64,000 bases of DNA. Source: Xenorhabdus eapokensis. GTDB lineage: Bacteria > Pseudomonadota > Gammaproteobacteria > Enterobacterales > Enterobacteriaceae. Position numbers and translations under genes: made by a program. Below are positions 40,454-49,504 of the stretch, piece by piece. The stretch spans positions 1 through 64,000 of the forward strand of contig NZ_MKGQ01000016.1 in NCBI RefSeq assembly GCF_001908105.1, given 5' to 3'. The first letter of the stretch is position 1. Each line of letters begins with the position of its first letter. Under the pieces are notes generated by a model, which searched no databases, was not told where the DNA came from, and was given only the letters and a program-made list of their open reading frames with translations.

Positions 40454-42439
40454 ATGAAAAGACAGTTTATCGCACATACCTCACTGCCTGATAATCCTTT
40501 ACTTTTCAAATCATTGATAGGGAGGGAAAGGTTATCTGAAGCCTACGAGTTTGAAGTTGAATTATTAAGTAAGAAAAGATTATCAAACCCAATATCTCTG
40601 CATAATAAGATACTCACTGTAGAAATAAAAAATAAGTCAGCACCAACAAGGTACTTAAGTGGTTATATAGAAAAAATATCCTACGCACCATTCTATAAAT
40701 GTGATGATAGACTTTATTTATATACTGCCATTGTCAGACCTAAACTGTGGGAATTAAAACAAAGATTTGGTTATAGTATTTGGCAACATAAGACTGTACC
40801 CGATATCATCACTGAGGTATTGGGTAAAGCCGGCATTCTATTTAACAACCAACTCATTGAAAAATATCGCACATGGGAATATTGCGTCAAATATAATGAA
40901 AGTGATTTCGATTTTATTCATCGTCTGATGGAACATGAGGGAATTTATTATTATTTTAAACATGATATGGGAAACCATACCATGATTTTGGTTGACGCCC
41001 CCCAATCACATGAACCCATGCCTGAATATGAAACAATTAAATATTTCAGCACAGGTCATTCACTGAAAGAACACCTTACAGAGTATCTCTATAGTTGGCA
41101 TGTCTCTAGTATCACCATACCGAATACCTACAGCATTGATGACTACGACTTCCGTAAGCCACGGGCTGAACTACATACGGCTGTTCAAACCCCAAGTAGC
41201 TCTATTGATAACTCAGAGATATTCATTTGGCCCGGGCGCTATGTAGAAAGTGAACAAGGACAATTTTATGCTCGCGTTCGTCAGCAAGCTGCCGAAGCAA
41301 AAAGTGAGCTGGTTGGGGGCAAAGGAAATGTATTGGGAATGGCTCCAGGGCACACTTTTACCCTATCACTCCCCAATGACATCAAAGGTGATGATCATGG
41401 AGACTATTTAATTATAGGTACGCAATACTTTCTTTATGAAAAACCTTATGTCACCGATTATACTGGCAAGGTTCTTAATACTGTCACCAACGACCTCTCA
41501 AATTCAGATACAAACAAAAACACCATTCAATTTGAGGCAATTCCTGCCAGCACTCATTGGAAACCACTTGCTGTGACCCCGTGGCCAAAAGTAACGGGCC
41601 TTGAAACCGCCGTTGTCACTGGTCCTAAAGATAAGCAGATATGGACTGACGAATACGGTCGTATAAAAGTGAAGTTTCGTTGGGATAAAGACAGTAAAAA
41701 AGATGATACCCGCTCTTGCTGGGTGCGTGTTGCGACTTATTGGGCAGGTTGGCGTTATGGTAGTCTGTGTGTCCCTCGTGTGGGCGAAGAAGTGGTTATT
41801 AGTTTCGTCAACGGTGATCCTGATAAACCTTTAGTCATCGGCAGTACTTATAACCAAGAGAATAAGCCCCCGTGGGAGCTGCCCAAACATGAAACTCGTG
41901 TCGGTATTATGTCAAATACCAAGGGAGGTAAGCATGAACAGGCAAACTATCTTTTTTTAGATGATGAACCCAATAATGAATCGTTTGATCTACATGCAGA
42001 ACGTGACATGAATATTTCGGTGGAAAAAGATAAAAAAGTCACTATTGGCGGAGAGTGGGTACAAAAGATTACAGGCGAAACAAATATCTCAAGTTCTAAA
42101 TCCATTACTATAAAAAGTGATACTCATGTAAATATCGATACTCCAACAACTTTAGTGAATAATAAATATAGTTGCATTAATACGACGCCATTTAATATGA
42201 ACGTAAATGGAGAAAATGCAAGCTTTAATGGAGAAAATGCAAGCTTTAATGGAGCAAATACAAGCTTTAATGGAGCAAATGTAAGCGTTAATGGAGCAAA
42301 TGTAAGCTATAATATAGTAAATATAAGCGGTACTAAAATAGATATTACACAAAAAGAAATAGATATGGCAAAGAGAAAAATAGTTATCAAAATAACTGAT
42401 TTCCTCCTCTCACATAACATCATATCTATTTTTTCTTAA
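40454..42439 (+). CDS. vgrG: T6SS spike protein VgrG (copy 1)
   Basis: The 661-residue protein has the gp27-like N-terminal domain (R-Q-F-I-A-H start), the gp5 OB fold with D-E-Y-G-R-I-K-V-K-F-R-W-D at ~400-412, and G-D-P-D-K-P-L-V-I-G-S. It is close to the second VgrG up to about residue 530. After that the typical gp5 needle repeats are replaced by six 7-residue N-G-x-N-x-S-x repeats (585-626) and a short unrelated tail. It is isolated from the main T6SS genes by murJ. The spike is ejected by sheath contraction and carries effectors. Confidence 0.93.
   Translation: MKRQFIAHTSLPDNPLLFKSLIGRERLSEAYEFEVELLSKKRLSNPISLHNKILTVEIKNKSAPTRYLSGYIEKISYAPFYKCDDRLYLYTAIVRPKLWELKQRFGYSIWQHKTVPDIITEVLGKAGILFNNQLIEKYRTWEYCVKYNESDFDFIHRLMEHEGIYYYFKHDMGNHTMILVDAPQSHEPMPEYETIKYFSTGHSLKEHLTEYLYSWHVSSITIPNTYSIDDYDFRKPRAELHTAVQTPSSSIDNSEIFIWPGRYVESEQGQFYARVRQQAAEAKSELVGGKGNVLGMAPGHTFTLSLPNDIKGDDHGDYLIIGTQYFLYEKPYVTDYTGKVLNTVTNDLSNSDTNKNTIQFEAIPASTHWKPLAVTPWPKVTGLETAVVTGPKDKQIWTDEYGRIKVKFRWDKDSKKDDTRSCWVRVATYWAGWRYGSLCVPRVGEEVVISFVNGDPDKPLVIGSTYNQENKPPWELPKHETRVGIMSNTKGGKHEQANYLFLDDEPNNESFDLHAERDMNISVEKDKKVTIGGEWVQKITGETNISSSKSITIKSDTHVNIDTPTTLVNNKYSCINTTPFNMNVNGENASFNGENASFNGANTSFNGANVSVNGANVSYNIVNISGTKIDITQKEIDMAKRKIVIKITDFLLSHNIISIFS
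42206..42331 (+). repeat. Six tandem 21-bp repeats inside vgrG1
   Basis: Six in-frame 21-base units of the type AATGGAGAAAATGCAAGCTTT encode N-G-E-N-A-S-F-like heptapeptides at residues 585-626. Units 1-2 are identical, units 3-5 differ by a few bases and unit 6 is degenerate. Copy number change by slippage is plausible. Confidence 0.9.
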
Positions 42440-42532
42440 TAAATAAATCATCAGAATTCTAATGAAAATTATCGGTCATGTATTCAAGGTGTTGTTCTTC
42501 ATCTATAATGCCTATTTTGCGAGATAACTTGC

Positions 42533-42691
42533 ATGGTCACAGTAGAAGTCAAATGTCGATTTTGTCACCAGACGAAGGACGTTAAAAACATGGTATTGGC
42601 AAAGGTGGGTACCAACGTTATCGTTGTTTAGTCACCTGAAATGCATGACAAAATCATTGGTATTTTCATTGAACGTGAATATTATGCTTGA
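42533..42691 (+). pseudogene. IS1-family transposase relic (insA start fused to insB end)
   Basis: The first part translates as V-K-C-R-F-C-H-Q-T-K-D-V-K, then after a one-base frameshift H-G-I-G-K-G-G-Y-Q-R-Y-R-C, the zinc-finger N-terminus of IS1 InsA. It jumps directly to E-M-H-D-K-I-I-G-I-F-I-E-R-E-Y-Y-A-stop, matching the C-terminus of InsB (H-E-K-V-I-G-A-F-I-E-K). Most of the element is deleted and no inverted repeats are obvious. It lies exactly between vgrG1 and the murJ 3' duplicate boundary at 42721. Confidence 0.8.
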
Positions 42692-42724
42692 GGGTGATCA
42701 ACGCTTTGAATACATGTTCCCCAA

Positions 42725-42749
42725 ACTGGCATGATCAAATCATGCCAGT
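42725..42749 (-). terminator. murJ terminator hairpin
   Basis: Identical in sequence to the hairpin behind argS (11-base stem ACTGGCATGAT, CAA loop). It begins 11 bases beyond the murJ stop on the minus strand. It marks one end of the duplicated block. Confidence 0.6.
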
Positions 42750-42759
42750 CTCATCATGG

Positions 42760-44295
42760 CTACAATCCCCGTTGGGAAAAATCTTTTAATCTGAATCCCA
42801 TTAAAGCCAGTGCAGCAAAATAGCTACCCGCCCCCGCAATCACAACGCCCATTAACCGTAGCAAGCGCCATGCCATATTGCCCTGCTCCCAATCCGGCAT
42901 AAGCCACAATATTGTCAGTAATACCCCAACCATGACCGCAAGCGCTATTGCCAGTTTCAGCAGAAAAACACCCCATCCGGCCAATGGTTTAAAAATCTCA
43001 CGCTTACGCAATTGCCAATAAAGCATGCTGGCATTGAAACAAGCAGCCAGACCGATAGAAAGCGCCAATCCCGCATGTTTCAATGGGCCAATAAAGGCAA
43101 GATTCATTAACTGAGTCAAAATCAAAGTCGCAATCGCAATCTTAACCGGCGTTTTAATATCCTGACGAGCGTAAAAACCAGGAGCCAGGACTTTAACAAC
43201 AATCAATCCCATTAAACCAAAACAGTAAGCGATTAACGCCCGTTGCGTCATTTCTGCATCAAAGGCAGAAAAATTGCCGTATTGAAAAAGTGACACTGTC
43301 AGGGGTTTTGCCAGAATGCCCAACGCCACCGCACAAGGTAAAGCCAGCAAAAAGCAAAGGCGCAATCCCCAATCCATTAACCTTCTATATTCTAGGTGAT
43401 CCCCATTGGAAAAACTTTTTGCCAGTGAAGGCAGCAGGATCGTGCCTAATGCCACCCCCAACACACCCGAAGGTAATTCCATTAAACGATCGGCGTAATA
43501 CATCCACGAAACCGAACCAGAAACGAGAAATGAAGCAAAAATAGTGTTGATAATCAGTGAAATCTGGCTGACTGAAACCCCTAAAATAGCGGGTCCCATT
43601 TGCCGGATAACCCGCCATACGCCACTGTCACGGAAGGAAATTCGTGGCAATACCAGCATGCCTATTTTTTTCAGGTGCGGAAGCTGATAAACCAATTGCA
43701 AAATACCACCCGCGATCACAGCCCAACCTAATGCCATTACAGGCGGGTTACAGTAAGGTGCGACAAACAGCGAAAAAATAATCATGCTGATATTAAGCAA
43801 TGTGGGTGCAAAAGCGGGCACAGAAAAGCGATTCCACGTATTGAGAACCGCTCCCGCTAACGAAGCCAGAGATATCAAAAAAATGTAGGGAAAGGTAATT
43901 CTGAGTAGATCACGGGTTAACGTGAATTTATCCGGCGTATCAGTAAAACCCGGTGCCGTAACATAGATGATCCAAGACGCGGCCATCACCCCGATTACTG
44001 TGACTATCGCCAATATCAGCGTCAACATCCCTGATATATAAGCAATAAAAGTGCGTGTTGCTTCATCCCCCTGCTGATTTTTATACTCAGCCAGTATAGG
44101 AACAAACGCTTGTGAAAATGCGCCCTCAGCAAAAATACGACGCAGTAAGTTAGGGAGTTTGAAGGCAACGAAAAAGGCATCTGTCGCCACCCCCGCACCA
44201 AATATACGAGCAATGATGGCATCACGAATAAAGCCCAGAACGCGGGAGAACATCGTCATTGAGCTGACCGCTGCCAGTGATTTCAGTAAATTCAT
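42760..44295 (-). CDS. murJ: Lipid II flippase MurJ (MviN)
   Basis: The 511-residue, 14-helix inner-membrane protein of the MOP superfamily moves lipid II to the periplasmic face for peptidoglycan synthesis. It matches E. coli MurJ from [13 protein letters not shown] to the C-terminus, and the start at 44295 gives the E. coli length. The gene is intact and probably essential. It is flanked by vgrG genes on both sides, a non-standard context. Confidence 0.95.
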   Translation of the reverse strand: MNLLKSLAAVSSMTMFSRVLGFIRDAIIARIFGAGVATDAFFVAFKLPNLLRRIFAEGAFSQAFVPILAEYKNQQGDEATRTFIAYISGMLTLILAIVTVIGVMAASWIIYVTAPGFTDTPDKFTLTRDLLRITFPYIFLISLASLAGAVLNTWNRFSVPAFAPTLLNISMIIFSLFVAPYCNPPVMALGWAVIAGGILQLVYQLPHLKKIGMLVLPRISFRDSGVWRVIRQMGPAILGVSVSQISLIINTIFASFLVSGSVSWMYYADRLMELPSGVLGVALGTILLPSLAKSFSNGDHLEYRRLMDWGLRLCFLLALPCAVALGILAKPLTVSLFQYGNFSAFDAEMTQRALIAYCFGLMGLIVVKVLAPGFYARQDIKTPVKIAIATLILTQLMNLAFIGPLKHAGLALSIGLAACFNASMLYWQLRKREIFKPLAGWGVFLLKLAIALAVMVGVLLTILWLMPDWEQGNMAWRLLRLMGVVIAGAGSYFAALALMGFRLKDFSQRGL

Positions 44296-44823
44296 GGTAT
44301 TTTCTAAGATTGATTTGTATGAAATGAGCATAAAAGATGTAAATCTATTAGGCCAAATAAATCAAGCTAATATTGTTGAATATTAATAATTTCTATTCAT
44401 TCCAAAGCTGGGAGTACAGTAAACAACCTCAACCTATATGCAATCTGCAACCAGATGGCTACATCGCCATCAACGGGTTGAAAACATGACCAAATTATAG
44501 TAGCCGGCTTCAAAAACATTTTCCCGAAAGGAAAGTAAAATAATTACTTTAATATATTGAATATAGATTATTTATTTCAAAATCTCAAAAATGAGTCTCA
44601 ATTTAAACATTTAAGAAATTATATATAAAAACGAACTACATATTTAAAATTTATTTATATATAAACACACAAATATAAATAATCATAGTAATAAAATTAA
44701 ACCAGAAAAATAAAATAATTTATTCTATAAATAAGATACAATCTATAGGTTGCGAACACTGAGCATTATGTTTAAATTATATCAGAGAAACTATATCCCA
44801 TATTTCAATTTCGTATGTTCCTT

Positions 44824-44848
44824 ACTCCTGCAAGGAGTATGCGGTAGC
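44824..44848 (+). promoter_or_regulatory. Hairpin plus ops-like GCGGTAGC upstream of vgrG2
   Basis: TACTCCT-GCA-AGGAGTA is followed (after one T) by GCGGTAGC, 25 bases before the vgrG ATG. The stem differs in sequence from that of the first vgrG (TTCCTT/AAGGAA there) but the pairing and the position of GCGGTAGC are kept. The remaining 44296-44823 is AT-rich and shares patchy similarity with the first vgrG leader from about 190 bases upstream of the start. Confidence 0.5.
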
Positions 44849-44873
44849 TTTGAGCAAAAGCAAGGATATTCTT

Positions 44874-46862
44874 ATGGAAAGACAGTTTATCGCACACATC
44901 TCATTACCCGATAATACCTTATATTTCAAATCACTTAGAGGAATAGAGAGATTATCTGAGGCCTACCAGTTTGAGATTGAACTATTGAGTGAAAAGAGGT
45001 TATCAAACCCAATATCGCTACATAAAACGACACTGACTGTAGAAATAAAAAATAAATCAGCACAAACAAGATACTTAAGTGGTTATATAGACAAAATATC
45101 TTATTCCCCATTCTATAAACGTAATGACAGATTTTATTTATATACGGCTACCGTCAGACCTAAGCTATGGGAATTAAAACAAAATATGGGCTATAGTATA
45201 TGGCAAGATAATACTGTGCCCGATATTATTGCCGAAGTACTCAATAAAGCTAACATTCTGTTTGAAAATCAGCTTGTTGAAAAATATCGCACATGGGAAT
45301 ATTGCGTCAAGCATAATGAAACTGATTTCGATTTTATCCATCGCCTGATGGAACATGAAGGCATTTACTATTATTTCAAACATGAAATGGGAAACCATAC
45401 CATGATCCTGGTTGACGCGCCTCAATCTCATGAGCCAATGCCCGGATATAAAAATATTTACTATATTAACAAGGGTGATTCACCGAGAGCACACATCAAA
45501 GAATACCTCTATAATTGGAATGTCTCCAGTATCACTATACCAAATACTTACAGCCTTGATGACTACGACTTCCGTAAACCACGGGCTGAACTATATACAG
45601 CTACCCAGACCCCAATCAGCTCTATTGATAACACAGAAATATTCATCTGGCCTGGGCGCTATGTAGAAAATAAACAAGGGCAATTTTATGCCCGAGTTCG
45701 CCAGCAAGCTGCCGAAGCAAAAAGTGAACTGATTAATAGCAAAGGAAATGTGCTGGGGATAGCTCCAGGACATACTTTCACACTATCACTACCCGATGAC
45801 ATCAAAGGCGATGATCATGGTGACTATTTAATTATAGGCGCACACTACTTTCTCTATGAAAAACCTTACATAGCCAGTTCTCCTGACTATGCTTTTGATA
45901 CCGTTACTGACGAAGTTTTTAATACGCTCACTGGCGATCTTTTTAGTTCAGATTCAGACAAAAACAGAAATAAAAACAAAAACATGATTCAATTTGAGGC
46001 AATTCCTGCCAGTACTCATTGGAAACCGCTGGCAGTGACGCCGTGGCCAAAAGTGATGGGTCTTGAAACTGCTGTCGTTACCGGCCCCAAAGATAAACAA
46101 ATATGGACTGATAAATACGGCCGTATAAAAGTGAAATTCCGTTGGGATAAGGATCGCAAAAAAGATGATACCCGCTCTTGCTGGATACGTGTTGCGAGCC
46201 ATTGGGCTGGTTGGCGTTATGGCAGTATATGCGTCCCTCGTGTGGGCGAAGAAGTGGTTATCAGTTTCGTCAATGGTGATCCTGATAAGCCTTTAGTGAT
46301 TGGCAGCACTTATAACAATGAGAATATGCCTCCGTGGGAGCTACCTAAATATGAAACCCGCGTCGGTATTATGTCGAATACCAAAGGAGGTAAGAATGAT
46401 CAGGCAAATTATCTCTTTTTAGATGATGAACCGGATAAGGAATTATTTGATCTGCATGCAGAACGGGACATGAATATCTCGGTGGAAAAAGATAAAAAAG
46501 TCACTATTGATGGCAACCGTACGACTGAAATAAAAAAACAGCAAAAAGACACTGTGACTGGAGATGCTGACTTCACCTATAAGGCAAACCATGAAACAAC
46601 CATTCAAGGCAAAGATACATTAAAGATCAACGACGGTCAGCAAGAAACCATCAAAAATGGACGAAAAACCGAGATTAATGGTGGCGATACTTATACCCTT
46701 AAGGGGGATTTAAACGCAAAAATTAATGGAAATTGGGATCAGAATATTACAGGAACGACGACAATCTCAAGCACCGGCGACATTACGATAAAAAGCGGTG
46801 GTACCAAAACTGAGAATTCAGACACCAGTGTTGTGAATAGTAACTTATATATCTTCCACTAA
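44874..46862 (+). CDS. vgrG: T6SS spike protein VgrG (copy 2)
   Basis: The 662-residue protein has the gp27-like and gp5 OB domains (D-K-Y-G-R-I-K-V-K-F-R-W-D) and a regular beta-helical gp5-type needle at the C-terminus (D-T-V-T-G-D-A; N-G-R-K-T-E-I-N-G-G-D; I-T-G-T-T-T-I-S-S-T-G). The ATG at 44874 aligns with the first VgrG start and has AAGGA upstream; an earlier TTG is less likely. It is the first gene of the main T6SS operon, 57 bases before the DUF2169 gene. Confidence 0.95.
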   Translation: MERQFIAHISLPDNTLYFKSLRGIERLSEAYQFEIELLSEKRLSNPISLHKTTLTVEIKNKSAQTRYLSGYIDKISYSPFYKRNDRFYLYTATVRPKLWELKQNMGYSIWQDNTVPDIIAEVLNKANILFENQLVEKYRTWEYCVKHNETDFDFIHRLMEHEGIYYYFKHEMGNHTMILVDAPQSHEPMPGYKNIYYINKGDSPRAHIKEYLYNWNVSSITIPNTYSLDDYDFRKPRAELYTATQTPISSIDNTEIFIWPGRYVENKQGQFYARVRQQAAEAKSELINSKGNVLGIAPGHTFTLSLPDDIKGDDHGDYLIIGAHYFLYEKPYIASSPDYAFDTVTDEVFNTLTGDLFSSDSDKNRNKNKNMIQFEAIPASTHWKPLAVTPWPKVMGLETAVVTGPKDKQIWTDKYGRIKVKFRWDKDRKKDDTRSCWIRVASHWAGWRYGSICVPRVGEEVVISFVNGDPDKPLVIGSTYNNENMPPWELPKYETRVGIMSNTKGGKNDQANYLFLDDEPDKELFDLHAERDMNISVEKDKKVTIDGNRTTEIKKQQKDTVTGDADFTYKANHETTIQGKDTLKINDGQQETIKNGRKTEINGGDTYTLKGDLNAKINGNWDQNITGTTTISSTGDITIKSGGTKTENSDTSVVNSNLYIFH

Positions 46863-46918
46863 TGGTTATCTTCTAATAACTATCCCCATGAATAATTACC
46901 AATACCTTCAGGATTGTT

Positions 46919-49504
46919 ATGAAAATCATCAAACCGTTGCGCCTGAGTGTACTTTATCGACCTTATCGTTGGTTGCAAAGAAACTACCTCGGAATTTCCA
47001 TTATGGCATTGGCAGATATGGGATCGACCCCACGCTTGCGCCCTGAAATAGAGCTTTGGCAACTTGCAGAAAATGAGTTGCAAACCTGTAATGGCGTTAT
47101 CGATCTCGCTATGCCGAAATCTTGTGCTGAATTTTTGGCCACGGGATATGCCTATACCCACCATCAGGCTGATAAAACCACCTGTGCGGCGCGTATTCAG
47201 ATTGGGCAGTTGGACAAGACATTAGTTGCTTTCGGTGATCGCTATTGGATTAATGATTCTCCTTCAAAACTCCAACCTTTTGCACAAATGCGATTAGACT
47301 GGAGTCGAGCGTTTGGAGGGAAAGGTTGTGACGAAAACCCACACGGAATCGGCTTCAACCCAGAAGAACTGGATAACAGACTAAAAATTCATCGTCTACC
47401 CAATATTGAAGCCCTGCATCATCGCTTAATGTCACAACGGCAATTGACATCACAACAGGAAGCTCCCATTCCGGCAAGTTTTTGCCCTTTAGATTTTATA
47501 TGGCCACGCCGTTTTACCCGTATAGGGAAAAAATACGACAAGGCCTGGCTGGAAAATGAATTTCCCGGTTTTGCCAATGACATTGACTGGCGGATATTTA
47601 ATGCCGCCCCTGAGGATCAATGGTGGGAAGAAAATACCACACTGCCAGAGAAAGCAGCGTGGCGCATTTGGAATATGCATCCAGAACAACCTGTTCAGGA
47701 AGGTATTTTGCCCGCATGGAACGCACGTTGCTTTATCAAACGATTGCGTCTTGATGAAGAGATTTTTGAAGAAGTCGTCATGCGCAACACAACTGTATGG
47801 TTCTTTCCCCACCTGGAACAAATGGTTCTGATTTGGCATGGCAGTGCACAAATTAATGAAGATGATGCCAGGGATATCTTGCAAATGATATCGGCACTAG
47901 AATTAAGCGATAATCCTCGCCCACAGAAACATTACTTGAATGTCCTTGAACAACGATTGGATAAAGAAAAAGGTGTTTTATATACTTTTCGGGAAAAAGA
48001 TCTTATCGCCGAAGAGATGATTGGCCCGTGGCTAGATACAGAACAACCAGAAAATAGCTCACCATTGCAACAAAATTTGCAAAATCGTGAAAAACGTCTG
48101 CGCGAACAGCAACAAGAACGCTTATCTGAATATGGCTACGATATCAATACAATACTGCCAGTTGATACAGAACAACCCCCTCCTTTTCCAAAACTGGATG
48201 AGTTACCGGAGTTCACGGAAAAAATCGAACAATATGCCACCCAAAAAAAAGCTGAGGCTGAATTACAGAAAGAAAACGCCATTGCTTTAGCAAAGGAACA
48301 AGGCATTGATATTGAAAAACTAACAGCAAAGTCAGAACCCAAGGGACCAGAAAACCTGCATCAGATACGGGATATGCTACAAAAGCACCCAATAGGATTC
48401 AATGATAAAGAACTGGCACAAATCGAGCAAACAGTACACTCGATGTATTTATCTTCAGTACAGGCACAAAGCCCTGCCCTGCGCTTAACAAGCAGCCTGG
48501 CACAAATCATTCGCAAAAGAGTACAAAAAATCATGCTGCAAGGGGGAGATTTCACTGGCATGAATTTTACCGGTGCGGATTTGTCAGGCATGGATTTACG
48601 GGGGGCTAATTTCACTCGCACCTTATTGGAAAGCGCATGTTTAAACCATTGCCAGCTAGACGAAGCAAATTTCAACGAAGCTATGCTGGCAAGGACTGAA
48701 ATTTGCAACGCTTCATTACGTGGAGCCAAATTAGATCATGCCAGCCTGTCGCTGGCTAAATGTGAACAGAGTGACTTTTCTTCTGCAAGTTTCACTGAAG
48801 CCCAACTACAAGAAACTCGATTTGACCATTGTCACTTTGACCATGCCATATTTACAGATCTATTCCTGCAAAAAATATTTATTACACATTGCCAATTTCA
48901 ATATTCACAGTGGAAAAACTGTACATTTATAGAACTTGAACTCCCTGCTCTTAGGTTCAATCACACAAACCTGAATAAAGTTTCATTTATTAAATGCAAG
49001 CTAAAACAAGTCATTTTTGATTATGCAAAACTGGAAAGTTGTTCATGGGTGGAAACTGAAGCAAACGGTATCCGGTTTCATTCAGCCAAGTTGCTGACCT
49101 GCTCATTTGCTATGAACAGTGAGCTTAATCAAGCCGATTTCAGCCATGCAACCTTGACAGAGTGTAACTTGCGCCAAATGCCTTTGGTCAAGGCGAAATT
49201 CTATGCCACAACCTTGAATAACACCGATCTCAGTGAAGCCAACTGCCAATCGGTTGATATGCAGTACCTTAATGCAGAAAAAAGCCTGTTTATTAGGACA
49301 GATTTCCGAGATGCCTTACTGAATAATGCCAATCTGATGAGCGCATTTATGCAGAAATGTAACTTCAATAATGCAGACTTACAGGGAGCTAATCTATTTC
49401 GTACTGATATGTCCCAATCAATTATCAGCGATTCAACCTCAATTACAAATGCTTATATTAAATGTACCAAGACCTTGCCCAAACGCGATAAGGATCTGAT
49501 ATGA
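46919..49504 (+). CDS. DUF2169 and pentapeptide-repeat T6SS accessory protein
   Basis: The 861-residue protein has an N-terminal DUF2169 domain (R-P-Y-R-W-L-Q-R; F-G-D-R-Y-W; W-S-R-A-F-G-G; ~residues 10-320), a charged, coiled linker (~385-520) and a long run of pentapeptide repeats from ~540 (G-A-D-L-S-G-M-D-L-R-G-A-N-F) to the end. DUF2169 proteins are known accessory factors that load DUF4150/PAAR-type proteins or their effectors on VgrG. The stop overlaps the next start (ATGA). A pentapeptide helix could serve as adaptor or effector; no catalytic toxin domain is visible. Confidence 0.88.
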   Translation: MKIIKPLRLSVLYRPYRWLQRNYLGISIMALADMGSTPRLRPEIELWQLAENELQTCNGVIDLAMPKSCAEFLATGYAYTHHQADKTTCAARIQIGQLDKTLVAFGDRYWINDSPSKLQPFAQMRLDWSRAFGGKGCDENPHGIGFNPEELDNRLKIHRLPNIEALHHRLMSQRQLTSQQEAPIPASFCPLDFIWPRRFTRIGKKYDKAWLENEFPGFANDIDWRIFNAAPEDQWWEENTTLPEKAAWRIWNMHPEQPVQEGILPAWNARCFIKRLRLDEEIFEEVVMRNTTVWFFPHLEQMVLIWHGSAQINEDDARDILQMISALELSDNPRPQKHYLNVLEQRLDKEKGVLYTFREKDLIAEEMIGPWLDTEQPENSSPLQQNLQNREKRLREQQQERLSEYGYDINTILPVDTEQPPPFPKLDELPEFTEKIEQYATQKKAEAELQKENAIALAKEQGIDIEKLTAKSEPKGPENLHQIRDMLQKHPIGFNDKELAQIEQTVHSMYLSSVQAQSPALRLTSSLAQIIRKRVQKIMLQGGDFTGMNFTGADLSGMDLRGANFTRTLLESACLNHCQLDEANFNEAMLARTEICNASLRGAKLDHASLSLAKCEQSDFSSASFTEAQLQETRFDHCHFDHAIFTDLFLQKIFITHCQFQYSQWKNCTFIELELPALRFNHTNLNKVSFIKCKLKQVIFDYAKLESCSWVETEANGIRFHSAKLLTCSFAMNSELNQADFSHATLTECNLRQMPLVKAKFYATTLNNTDLSEANCQSVDMQYLNAEKSLFIRTDFRDALLNNANLMSAFMQKCNFNNADLQGANLFRTDMSQSIISDSTSITNAYIKCTKTLPKRDKDLI

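Noticed and set aside
42206..42331. Tandem repeats as a CRISPR array
   Set aside because: The 21-bp units are contiguous without spacers and lie in frame in vgrG.
42462..42527. Short ORF resembling the start of the DUF2169 gene (M-K-I-I)
   Set aside because: Only the first four codons agree with the DUF2169 start; too short to claim a relic.
47489..47884. 131-codon open frame antisense to the DUF2169 gene
   Set aside because: Shadow frame without initiation signals.
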